Source: Artemisia argyi
Lineage: Eukaryota > Streptophyta > Magnoliopsida > Asterales > Asteraceae
Length of the DNA: 64,000 nucleotides
Direction of reading: 5' to 3'
Assembly (NCBI GenBank): GCA_030686995.1
Contig: CM060696.1
Coordinates: 109,302,949 to 109,366,948 of the forward strand
Part shown: piece after piece, positions 1 to 10,952 of the stretch
How positions within the stretch are numbered: the stretch's first letter is position 1
Layout: the number at the start of each line of letters is the position of its first letter
Position numbers and translations under genes: made by a program
Notes under the pieces: model-generated
The model's input: the letters and a program-made list of their open reading frames with translations, nothing else
The model's database searches: none
Told to the model about the DNA's origin: nothing

Positions 1-8
1 TGGGTGTC

Positions 9-3000
9 TTAACATTCAGTGACTAAGTTGGACTTTAAACCCATCCCTTTAGCAGACTTTATAACCAAGACTCTAGCAAGACCCTTCGTCAAGTGATCAG
101 CTAAATTTTGTTGAGATCTAACAAACTCTATAGATACCACCCCATTCATGATAAGCTCACGAATCATGCTATGCCTAACACCTAAGTGTCTAGACTTCCC
201 ATTGTACATCTGGCTATAAGCCTTTGCCAATGTAGCAGTACTATCACAACGGATAGAAATAGGTGCTATAGGTTTAGGCCACAATGGAATCTCAAGAAGC
301 AAGTTTCTCAACCATTTAGCTTCTTTACCAGCAGCTGCTAAAGCCACAAATTCAGATTCCATTGTTGAACTGGTGATACAAGTTTGCTTCTTGGATGCCC
401 AAGAAATTGCACCTCCACCAAGTAGGAATACCTGGTAGACGAATTGTCTTCAGTGTTACTGATCCAACTTGCATCAGTGTATTCTTCCAACACTGAAGGA
501 TAACCAATATATGAGAGACTATAATCCATAGTTCTCTTTAAATACTTCAGTACCCTCTGAATTGCTTGCCAGTGCCACTGCAAAGGCAATATCAGGCCTT
601 GTACAAGTCATGGCATACATCAGGCAACCAATCACCCTAGAATACTCAAGTTGAGATACAGCTTTGCCAGTATTAGGCATAAGCTTCTCAGTGGTATCCA
701 TAGGAGTACTCACTGGAGTACACTCAAAGTAATTAAATTTCTTCAGTACCTTCTCAATATAATGAGACTGAGAAATTGATATACCATTACTTTCATGTTT
801 GATCCTTATACCAAGGATAACATCAGCCTCCCCTATGTCCTTCATGGAGAACTTTGATGACAAAAATTCCTTTGTCAGGTCAACCTGATTTTGATCAGTG
901 CCAAAGATCAGCATGTCATAAACATATAGACAAATGATGACTCCTTTACCAGATTCATCAAATTTGCTATATACACATTTGTCAGCCTAGTTAAGAACAT
1001 AACCATTAGATAAAACCACTTCATCAAATTTTTGATGTCATTGCTTAGGTGCCTATTTCAGTCCATATAAGGACTTAATCAGTTTACACACCTTGTTTTC
1101 ATTGCCAGGCAAGATGAAGCCCTGATGTTGGTTCATATAAACCTCCTCATCCAATTCACCATTCAAGAAAGCTGTCTTCACATCCATCTGATGAATAATC
1201 AGATTGTGAATTGATGCCAAAGCAATCAGCAGCCTGATGGTACTGATATGTGCCACAGGGGCATAAGTATCAAAGTAGTCTATCCCTGACTTTTGTCTAA
1301 AGCCCTGAATGACTAGTCTAGCCTTGAACTTTTCAATAGTTCCATCTACCTTCATTTTCCTTTTGAAAATCCATTTGCAACCAAGAGGTTTGCACCCTGG
1401 TGGTAGATCAACCAACACCCAAGTTTTGTTCCCCATGATGGAGTCAATCTCACCATTTATTGCTTCTTTCCAGAAAGCAACATCCTGGGACTTCATTGCT
1501 TCTTCAAATGTTTTGGGATCATCCTCAACAACGAAGCAATAGGAATATTGGTCAGAGACCTCATTCCTTGTGCCTTCAATTAAGTATAATTGAAACTCAG
1601 GTCCAAATGACTTTGGAGTCCTGATCCTTTTGCTCTTCCTGAGCTCAGGTTCAGGTTGTTGAACCACAACCTCATCCGGGGCCTGAGATGATAATTCATC
1701 AGGGACCTCTGATACACCAATGTCATCAGTTCCATTTGGAATCCTGTGACTTGGTCTAGGGACTGATGAGAATCTATTCTCATCAAATAGTGCATCCCTT
1801 GATTCAATTATTGAATTAATTGAAACATATTCATTAGGTACAATAACATAAAACCTGTATGCCTTAGAATGCTCAGCATATCCAACAAAGATGCATTCAA
1901 TGCCTCTTTCACCCAAAGTTTTCAACTTAGGATCAGGGAGTCTTACAACTGCCCTACAACCCCATACCCTGAGATAATTCAGGTTGGGTTTCCTTTTAGT
2001 CCAGAGCTCATAAGGGGTAATCTTGTTCCTTTTATTGGGAACCCTATTTAATAAATAGCAAGCTGTTAACATAGCTTCACCCCATAACCCTTGACTCAGT
2101 CCTGAATAGGACAATATGGAATTAACCATCTCCTTCAGTACCCTGTTCTTCCTTTCAGAGATACCATTTTGTTGAGGAGTATAGGGAGCAGTCGTTTCAT
2201 GGATTATACCAACAGACTGAAAATATAGAGTATCCATGTACTCACCTCCCCTATCAGTCCTGAACCTTTTGATCAGGGACCCAAGTTGCAATTCAACTTC
2301 AGTTTTAAATACTTTGAATTTATCTAATGCTTCATCCTTGGTATGTAACAGATAGACATAACAAAACCTAGAAGCATCATCAATAAATGTCACAAAGTAC
2401 TTCTTGTTCCCCAAAGAGGGAGTGGCATGCAAGTCACACATGTCACTGTGTATAAGCTCCAAGAGCTTAGTCTCACGTTTAACACCCTGAAAAGGTTTCT
2501 TAGTGATTTTGGTCAACATGCAAGTTTTACACTTTTCAGTGTCCATGTCAAATGCTGGGATTAACCCGTCCTTAGACATATCTTGCATCCTTTTAAAATG
2601 TACATGGCCAAGTCTAGCATGCCACAGGGTAGAGTCATTCAGTTTGGAGGTTGACATAAAGGCTGAGTTAACAATGTCAGTGACAATATTAAGCCTGAAC
2701 ATTTGATTACACAAATAGCCAAATCCAATAAACACACCATGTTTAGACAAAATAAATTTATCAGATTCAATAACTTGTTTATATCCATGATTATTCAAAA
2801 CACTACTTGAAACCAAGTTCTTCCTTATATCAGTAACATGAATAACATTAAACAAAGTTACAATCTTTCCAGAACTAAAATTAAGATCTACATAACCACT
2901 ACCATGCACCAAAGCTGTTGATTCATTTCCCATGTGAAGAATAGAACCATCATTCAGTGACTCGTAAGTCTTGAACCATCTTCTATCTTTGCACACATGA

Positions 3001-3864
3001 ACAGTTGCTCCAGAGTCAACCCACCACGCAACATCATCATCCTGCACATAGTTAGATTCAGATACATATGTAACATAATAAACCTGAAGAGGTTCATTAA
3101 ACATATTCTGACCTTTCAGTGAGTTGGCAGAACCACCACTCCCTAAGCCACTAGTACCTGAACCATTGGCTTTACCACCAACCTTAACACCTTTGCAATC
3201 CCTTTTAATGTGACCCGATTTGCCACATTTCCAACAAGTAGGTGTTACCTTCTTGTTAGGATCATCCATTGTGTTATCCTGATGTTTACGTTTGCCTTTA
3301 TTGTCATTGTACCTGGTGGAATTGTTATGTTCCACCATATTGACAACAGATGCACTAGTAGCATTGCTACTTTTTGGCTTGTCATTATCCTGCGCCCTGA
3401 GGGATTCCTCAATACACAGATGACTACCCAACTGAACAAGTGTCAGTTCTTCCTTCTTATGTTTCATGGTATGCTTGAAATCTTTCCAAGAAGGAGGGAG
3501 TTTGTCAATGATACAAGAGACTGAAATAGCCTCATCCATGTTCATTTTGTGTTGTGTAAACCTTCCAAGTATTCCAAGAAGTTCATTGTATTGTTCCATA
3601 ACTGGTCTTGAATCAGTCATTTTGTAATTTTTGAAATTACTTACAAGAAACTTCTTACTTGATGCATCCTCAGCAATATATTTGGCATCCAAGGAATCCC
3701 ACAGTTCTTTGGAAGATTCAACATTCTGATAAATGTCAAAAAGAGAATCAGACATACCATTAAGGATTAAACCTCTGCAGACATAGTCATCATTCTCCCA
3801 TTTGCTTCGATTCCTTATCTGTTCCACAGTAGCATCATCCCCATGATCCTCAGGAATAGCAGTG
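9..3864 (-). pseudogene. copia 1 gag-pol polyprotein, decayed main part
   Basis: An open stretch runs from 3864 down to 1053. It holds the UBN2-type gag body, a zinc knuckle (CWKCGKSGHIKRDC), an aspartic protease site (DSGATVH), the HHCC GAG-pre-integrase region, the integrase core ending near YTPQQNGISERKNR, and the start of reverse transcriptase (WKEAINGEIDSI). At SLYGLK it meets TAG (1053-1055), then in the same frame TGA (1038-1040) and TAG (987-989). The catalytic YVDD box reads YVYD (codons at 915-926), so an active-site aspartate is lost. A further frame change lies near 590-640. The tail ([10 protein letters not shown]) is RNase H in another frame. Role in an intact relative: polyprotein for reverse transcription and integration. 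This copy cannot do so. Confidence 0.9.
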
Positions 3865-5309
3865 TGATGAGGCGAAAAGTGTACCGCTTTTAAGGGGTCA
3901 TTTAAGCCCGAATTTAAGATTATTTGATCAATTATTTCCCTAAATCGTTCCTTTTGTCATTTTAGGTACTTTTGAGGAAGAATCTGGAAAAGGAAGCATT
4001 TTGGACGTTTTTGGAGCATAAAAGTGAAGAAAACGGCAAAGTCTCAAATTTCCTTGCTGGAACAGTACCTGACGGCGTCAAGCCTTTGTACATGACGGCG
4101 TCAAGAGTTACAAAAGAGGTGGAAGTGGAAAATACACGTGACGATCCAGAGTATTTTTAAGCTTAGGACCTGACGGCGTCACCAAGGCCATCAGGGTCCA
4201 ACTACACGTGACGACCCAGAGTAAATTCCTACATGACGGCATCACAAACAGATCTAGGCAATACGATTTTATCATGGCGGCGAGTTGACGGCGTCACGAT
4301 CCAACACATGACGTCGCCAGAGTGTAATATCTATATATAATTTTCCAAATTTCATTCATTAGTGTGCAACTTTGAGGGAATAAACCCTAGTCCGAATTTT
4401 ATCAGTTTTTCAAGGGTTCCAACCCCTTGATTCTTCCATGTTCAATTGAAGATAAGTATTCATTCAAATCATTCAATATGTCTATGTGTTGTGTGATTAT
4501 ATCTTATGCTTTTCTTCTCTTTAACATGCTAGGCTAGATTTCTCTTGTGTTTGCTTAGATGTAGTGAAACCTAGATGTTAATTATGGGTTGATTGTTTGT
4601 TTATAATTGTTACGGATGATTGTATTCGATGTTAGGCTTAAGAAAACTGGCAGACTTCCATTGGTAACTTGCTTGAACGGCTTAAGAAACATGATCGGAG
4701 GTGTACTACGATTTTTGGTTGTATTTAATGAGTAGAAGAATTCTAATGATCCCATGTTAGGAGCTTCTAACGGCTCGACATAGGAGTGAAGTAGGATCCT
4801 ATAGAGTTAGGGAATATTGTACACGGCCCTACGACTAGTATTAAGGAATATGACCCGTCATCCATGCAATTGTAACAAGCTAATCAACCTGTAAAAGATA
4901 TATAGGGAGTAATGAAATCTAAGTAAACACAATTTTCCTCATTATTGTTTCCACCACATTAGTATAATGGCTTCGTTTTCATTTCTGTTATTTTATTTTG
5001 TTTGCATTAGTAGTAAATTGGGTTAGTTGGCTAGCAACTAATTCCGCCCACTCCTTCAAAACCCGATATTTTACTTGCTTTCTATAAAATATAAAAATAA
5101 AAAAAGAATCATCCCTCACCTCTAGACCTAGTTTAGTAGGCTTTCTAATCCTAGCGACACTATTCCTGAGTTGAATGATCAATCCCCCGGTACTTTTCAG
5201 TACTATACTATACTACAACGATCAGGTACAATGCCTAGTGGGGGTTGTAAGCTTCTCGAGATCCCTTGAGAGGTAAAACTTGTTGCGAGGGTGCAATCCC
5301 CACGTATCA
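3865..5309 (+). repeat. gypsy A 5' LTR (1445 bp)
   Basis: It runs from TGATGAGGCG to the terminal GTATCA and is repeated at 9370-10788. It differs from the 3' LTR by scattered substitutions and by one extra repeat unit near 4080-4103. U3 carries an array of TGACG boxes and a TATA box near 4332. R/U5 continues to the primer binding site. Confidence 0.95.
4070..4340 (+). promoter_or_regulatory. TGACG-box array and TATA box in gypsy A U3
   Basis: Eight TGACG boxes lie between 4070 and about 4312. Several form the palindrome TGACGGCGTCA (first copies at 4070-4080 and 4093-4103), and two sit in an ACACGTGACG context that also makes a CACGTG G-box. A TATA box (CTATATATAA) follows within about 20 bp. 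TGACG is the core bound by plant TGA-type bZIP factors and CACGTG is the G-box core. That these boxes drive the LTR promoter is inference. Equivalent arrays occur in the other LTRs of the family. Confidence 0.6.
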
Positions 5310-5315
5310 AGTTTT

Positions 5316-5334
5316 TGGCGCCGCAGCCCGGGGA
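5316..5334 (+). other. primer binding site of gypsy A
   Basis: TGGCGCCGCAGCCCGGGGA starts six bases after the LTR end. Athila/Tat elements are known to use TGGCGCC-type primer sites, commonly thought to pair with tRNA-Asp or tRNA-Arg. The middle of this one (GCAGCC) differs from the tRNA-Asp form I recall. The same site is present in element B (21449-21467). Confidence 0.75.
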
Positions 5335-5474
5335 ATAGTTATTGTCTAGGTTAGGATTTCTTTTTATTAGGTCTACTTGCTAGATTCCTTTCTAGTAAGA
5401 TTTTTATTTTTAGATTTTCCTTAGTCTATCTTATTTCTTCGTGTCTTTGTTCATAACCTTTACCATCCGACATC

Positions 5475-7745
5475 ATGGAAGGTGGTAACCTTTTTGAACC
5501 CATCAACCCATCATAACAAAACCACCCACAAAACCAACCACTAGCAAACCAACCCCTTAGGCCCCGAACCTTAGGAGAGTACTCCCGTCCTAGCCACCAA
5601 GGCTATCGAAACACTATTGAGCTCACTCAAGGAGCCAATGTGTCCCCCTTGTGATCCGACACCATCTGGTTGGTGCAAAGCGGATGTGCATTCCATGGAC
5701 TTCGTTCCGAAGATCCTAATCAACATCTCAAGGATTTCCTTAAAATCGTAGATTCCATAGACCTTGATGTTGTAACTAGAGAGTCGACCCGATTATGTCT
5801 ATTCCAATTCTCTCTACGTGATCAAGCTAGTCAATGGCTTGAACGTTTACCCGCGGGATCCATCACCTCATGGGATGATCTCACCACTCGATTCCTTGCT
5901 CAATTTTTCCCACCGGGGAGAACTACCAAGCTTAGAAATGATATCTTGATGTTCCAACAACGTCAAGGTGAAACTCTATATGAAGCATGGACTCGTTTCA
6001 AGGACTTACTCCAAAAAGTCCCTCATCATGGCATAAATCTTTGGCTCCAAGTCCAAATCTTCTATGACCATATCAATCTCTCCACAAGGCGAACCATTGA
6101 CCAATCGGCCGGTGGCAAGCTACGTGATCTAAGTGCGGAAGAATCATGGGAACTCATAGAAGATCTTGCTCTCTATGACAACGAAAGTTGGAATGATCCC
6201 CGTGATTTGAACAAAACGATCAAGGCAATATCTTTGCCTTCGAACAATTCTAGCACTCCCGACCGTAGGATCATGGAACTTGAGGACCAAGTCAAGTTTC
6301 TCATGAAATCTTACGAAGCTCCTAAGCCTTCAAGCCAAGTGAACAAAATCACTTCTTCATGTGAATTATGTAGTGGTCCCCATGACACTCGTGATTGCGT
6401 GGAACTCCCCGGACAAGCTTTTACGGATTACGCATCCTCGCGTACCGACGAAGCGGGAGAAAAGTGGTACACTTTCAAACCCGAACCAAACCCTTACGGT
6501 GATTCCTACAACCCTTCTTGGAAAAATCACCCGAACCTTAGGTGGAAACAAAACCAAAACATGCCCCAAAACAATTATTCCAATCCACCTAATCGTTACC
6601 AACCAAACGGTCCACCCTCTAACCGTACTTTCAACAACAATCCTTCCAATAACTATGGTAGTACCAATAATCTTAAAGGATTGATGTCCAAATTTATGGC
6701 GTCTAAAGAAGCTCGCATAGCTAAGTTTGAAACTGAATTCAATCAACAACAAACGGAGATGACCAATAAGATTGACAACTTGTTGAAAGCCCTCAACAAC
6801 CAAGTGCTAACTACACTTAGGAAGGACACTAGGGACACTAATAGCGGAATCCAAATTAAGGACCCTTCATCATCCAAACACGTCCACTTTGTCAATGTTG
6901 TCACCATTAAGCCAATAGATAAGAATGTAGAAGACAGTGACAAGGATGAAGTTGGAATAGAAACCGGGACTAAGGATGAGATTAAGGAAGTTGAGGATAT
7001 TAAGGGAGAAAAGTTAGAGGAAGTAGAAAACGTAGAAGAATGCTTTGATAGGTTACCCACCAAGGAAGAACGGGAATATCACAAGGATCTATTCGATGAT
7101 CCCGAGACACCTTACGTCCTTGGTTCACCCCTTATTAAAGTAGGTGATCCTTCTAACATCAACATACCATGCAACATTGGGCATATGCATGTGTGGAAAG
7201 CTTACATCGATCTTAGGTCTCCTATAAACATCATGACTAGGACCTATTATAATTGGGCAATGAAGAAGTAACTTGGATATAGGATGATGCCTAACATGAA
7301 TCGGATGAGCAACTTTGTAGGAAGAGTGAAAGGATTACATGTCTTTGTAGGAAATTTCACTTACGTTACCAACTTTGTGATTGTAGAGGATATTCGTCCG
7401 GTAATAGATGGTTGCCTAAGTCAAGTAGTGTTTGGAAAACCATTTGTTGAAGCCTCTAAGATGAATTATGACCCATCCTTAGGAATAAGGAGATTCACGG
7501 ATGAGAACGATGAGATTGCTCACCAAATGCCCTATAAGATTGAACAATATCGTCTTCTATCAAACCTAGAAAAGGAACACAAGCAAGCGGTTTACTATAG
7601 GAATGATGAGGATAGATGTAGAGGAGTAGATTATGTCATGAGTAGGATACTTGGTTTCTATAAGGAATGTTTGCAACTAGGTCCGGAATACAAAACTAAG
7701 ATTGGAGATGACCTAGAGAATGAGACCAATGATGAGGTCACGTAA
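5475..7745 (+). pseudogene. gypsy A gag-protease frame with three stops
   Basis: One frame of 757 codons runs from ATG 5475 to TGA-free end 7745. It is broken by TAA at 5514-5516, TGA at 5652-5654 and TAA at 7269-7271. Comparison with element B, or with the protein context, shows the last two came from CGA and CAA by C-to-T changes. The gag part includes the Retrotrans_gag core (DQASQWLERLPAGSITSWDD, FLAQFFPPGR, QRQGETLYEAWTRFKDLL), then a short Cys/His motif (CELCSGPHDTRDC), an Asn-rich stretch and an acidic coiled stretch near 6920-7040. The end is a protease-like module (IDLRSPINIM, then FVGRVKGLHVFVG and VVFGKPFVEASKM) where the usual D-S/T-G is not preserved. No pol follows. Confidence 0.88.
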
Positions 7746-9369
7746 TTACCCATGACCTTGAGTCTAGCTACAAGACTCGTAAATAAAGAAAAGCGCTTCT
7801 TGGGAGGTAACCCATGTTTTGTGTGTTTTTAATTATTTGATGTTATTTGCTTCTGTATGCATGCTTTATTTTTATTGTTGGTAGATCATGTTTCAAACTA
7901 AAATTGTGAAAATGCTTTATTTTGTTGTTTAACTTCGTCTTAACTTCATATAAAGGTATTTTGCAAAAGCTAAGTGTAAGGGGAAATCCCAAATTTGTTT
8001 CTAAGAACGAAATTGATCATGATTCGCCACAATATTAAATGAACATGTGTATTAGTATTTGTTAGAGTCAAATGCTTGTATCGAGTCATAATGATGTTTT
8101 GCAGGATTTTCCAGGAAGTAGGACATAAGTTTTTCCAGAAATTTTCCGGAAACTTAACATAAAGATTTCTGCAGGTCACTTCTGACGACGTCAGGATTTA
8201 ACTCCTGACGGCGTCACGTGTAAAATTTTGGAAATTTTGCGAGTTTTGTTTTTCTAACGGAGTCTTAAAGTTTTTGTTAATTCTTTAGTTTTATAAACTC
8301 CAGGAAATCTGCAAACATTCATTCCACAAGCATTATATCTTAATTTGCTTTCTAAGATTTGTTAGTATATATAGATTGCCGCCAATTTTACGCGAGGTTG
8401 CCTTGTTTGTTTTCTCAGGTTTAACAGGTTATATATGACAAGAAGATGATTTATATTTCTGGAAGGGAAGCTTTGAACGTTCATTTTCTTGGAGGAAGAT
8501 CTAACATTGTTGACACACTATCCACACCGAACGAATCAGGGGAGTATTTGTTTTCATTCTTTTACCTGTTTTACTTTTACATCCTTTAATTGAACATTGG
8601 GGACAATGTTCATCCTAAGTGTAAGGGGAGGGTAAATGATGATACCTTGATTATCTTAAAAAGTACTCCAATTGTTTTGATTATCTTGATTCGAGTCATT
8701 AGAGTAGTTTATTGTAAAGTATGTAAAAATTCAAGTGTAAGGGGAATGTACATTCCGTATGATGTATTATTTTGGATGGTAGGGTAAGAGTGTATGCAAA
8801 AAAAAAAAAAAAAAAAAAACATACGAACTACCATCCCGTTTCATTCTATGTTTGTTTTATGTTTTTGTTATTTTTTATTTATTAGCTTAAGTCGAGTCGA
8901 GTCTTGGCTTAGCAACGCCATATTGTACATGTAATTAACCAAGATGATTAACTCGCCACCAGTAAATATTGCCTTTTTCCAACAAAACCGTGTTTTCCAT
9001 ATCCCTACGCCTAACGTTATAACCCTTTAAAAGACCTGTTTGATAGTTTATCCTAGGTGCTTACGCCAAGTGGTGGAGGTTTGATCCTTTCCCAAGCGTA
9101 TGGTAATCTATTTGCTATGACAGGTAGTGAGAGATGTTTTCCATTTCCTTATTGTGATATATACTTTATTACACCCGAGAGATGTGAGTATCTAAACACT
9201 ATTTATAAGGTGCTAGTGTATGACCTCCGTGCTTGTTTTTTGTTTTTAGTGGAACGATTATTTGTTGTAATTACTTTTATATTAGTGTTAAATGACCCCT
9301 AACTTGTATTTTGATTAGAATAAAAGCGCATTTGCTTGAGGACAAGCAAATCTCAAGTGTAAGGGTATT
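7746..9369 (+). other. gypsy A non-coding 3' region with repeated PPT-like motifs
   Basis: It lacks long reading frames. Just after the coding part is AAGCGCTTCTTGGGAGG (about 7792), a motif I recall as conserved downstream of coding regions in Athila-type elements and also present in element B. AAGTGTAAGGGGA occurs at 7972-7984, 8617-8629 and 8733-8745, and a shorter form at 9355-9365 directly precedes the 3' LTR and is the likely polypurine tract. Two TGACG palindromes lie at 8183-8193 and 8206-8216. An A-tract occupies about 8798-8819. Confidence 0.75.
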
Positions 9370-10788
9370 TGATGAGGCGAAAAGTGTACCGCTTTTAAGG
9401 GGTCATTTAAGCCCGAATTTGAGATTATTTGATCAATTATTTCCCTAAATCATTCCTTTTGTCATTTTAGGTACTTTTGAGGAAGAATCTGGAAAAGGAA
9501 GCATTTTGGACGTTTTTGGAGCATAAAATTGAAGAAAACGGCAAAGTCTCAAATTTCCTTGCTGGAACAGTATCTGACGGCGTCAAGAGTTACAAAAGAG
9601 GTGGAAGTGGAAAATACACGTGACGATCCAGAGTATTTTTAAGCTTAGGACCTGACGGTGTCAGCAAGGCCGTCAGGGTCCAACTACACGTGACGGCCCA
9701 GAGTAAATTCCTACATGACGGCGTCACAAACAGATCTAGGCAATACGATTTTATCATGGCGGCGAGTTGACGGCGTCACGATCCAACACATGACGCCGTC
9801 AGAGTGTAATATCTATATATAGTTTTCCAAATTTTATTCATTAGTGTGCAACTTTGAGGGAATAAACCCTAGTCTGAATTTTATCAGTTTTTCAAGGGTT
9901 CCAACCCCTTGATTCTTCCATGTTCAATTGAAGTTAAGTATTCACTCAAATCATTCAATATGTCTATGTGTTGTGTGATTATATCTTACGCTTTTCTTCT
10001 CTTTAACATGCTAGGCTAGATTTCTCTTGTGTTTGCTTAGATGTAGTGAAACCTAGATGTTAATTATGGGTTGATTGTTTGTTTATAATTGTTACGGATG
10101 ATTGTATTCGATGTTAGGCTTAAGAAAACTGGCAGACTTCCATTGGTAACTTGCTTGAACGTCTTAAGAAACATGATCGGAGGTGTACTACGATTTTTGG
10201 TTGTATTTAATGCGTAGGAGAATTCTAATGATCCCATGTTAGGAGCTTCAAACGGCTCGACATAGGAGTGAAGTAGGATCCTATAGAGTTAGGGAATATT
10301 GTACACGGCCCTACGACTAGTATTAAGGAATACGACCCGTCATCCATGCAATTATAACAAGCTAATCAACCTGTAAAAGATATCCAGGGAGTAATGAAAT
10401 CTAAGTAAACACAATTTTCCTCATTATTGTTTCCACCACATTAGTATAATAGCTTCATTTTCATTTCTGTTATTTTATTTTGTTTGCATTAGTAGTAAAT
10501 TGGGTTAGTTGACTAGCAACTAATTCCGCCCACTCCTTCAAAACCCGAGATTTTACTTGCTTTCTATAAAATATAAAAATACAAAAAGAATCATCCCTCA
10601 CCTCTAGACCTAGTTTAGTAGGCTTTCTAATCCAAGCAACACTATTCCTGAGTTGAACGATCAATCCCCCGGTACTTGTCACTATACTATACTACAACGA
10701 TCAGGTACACTGCCTGGTGGGGGTTGTAAGCTTCTCGAGATCCTTTGAGAGGTAAAACCTGTTGCGAGGGTGCAATCCCCACGTATCA
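9370..10788 (+). repeat. gypsy A 3' LTR (1419 bp)
   Basis: Direct repeat of 3865-5309. It has one TGACGGCGTCA unit fewer than the 5' LTR because about 23 bp between two copies of the unit are absent. It ends GTATCA, followed by the CAGTG duplication and the resumed copia 1 gag sequence. TATA near 9815. Confidence 0.95.
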
Positions 10789-10924
10789 CAGTGCTGAGGA
10801 CATACACCACATTCATACTTGACAACAAGAAGTGCATCTTCTTTTGCCATCTTCTGAAATCAACACCTTCAAACTTTTCCAATTTGGAGAAGTTAGCAGC
10901 CATATGCCTCATAGCAGCAGCCAT
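10789..10924 (-). pseudogene. copia 1 gag, N-terminal piece
   Basis: This is the first 45 or so codons of the copia 1 gag. The ATG is at 10924-10922, followed by the typical copia gag start with FEGVDFRRWQ and MHFLLSSMNVVYVLS. The piece ends at the edge of the inserted gypsy LTR. Its frame continues at 3864 on the other side of the insert (VLST then AIPEDHGDDATVEQI), which confirms the two pieces belong together. The open frame that seems to run on to 10682 is only read-through into the gypsy LTR. Confidence 0.88.
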
Positions 10925-10952
10925 TGATTATCACAAAATAGTTTACTTTGAT

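Larger units (their letters stand above)
3865..10788 (+). mobile_element. Ty3/gypsy element A (Athila/Tat-like, gag-protease only)
   Basis: A complete 6.9-kb element: 5' LTR 3865-5309, primer site 5316-5334, gag-protease reading frame 5475-7745, about 1.6 kb of non-coding 3' region, and 3' LTR 9370-10788. It is flanked by the perfect 5-bp duplication CAGTG. The LTRs start TGATGAGG and end GTATCA. No reverse transcriptase, RNase H or integrase motif is seen on either strand, so the element is non-autonomous and resembles the class called TR-GAG elements. The primer site and gag type point to the Athila/Tat branch. It is inserted in the copia 1 gag gene and is therefore younger than that element. 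Confidence 0.92.

Noticed and set aside
1309..2706. Plus-strand open frames across copia 1 pol
   Set aside because: They are antisense shadows of the minus-strand polyprotein, with no domains of their own.
6361..7063. Alternative-frame ORFs over gypsy A gag (both strands)
   Set aside because: Low-complexity translations overlapping the conserved gag frame. The same shadows appear in element B, as expected for a shared sequence.
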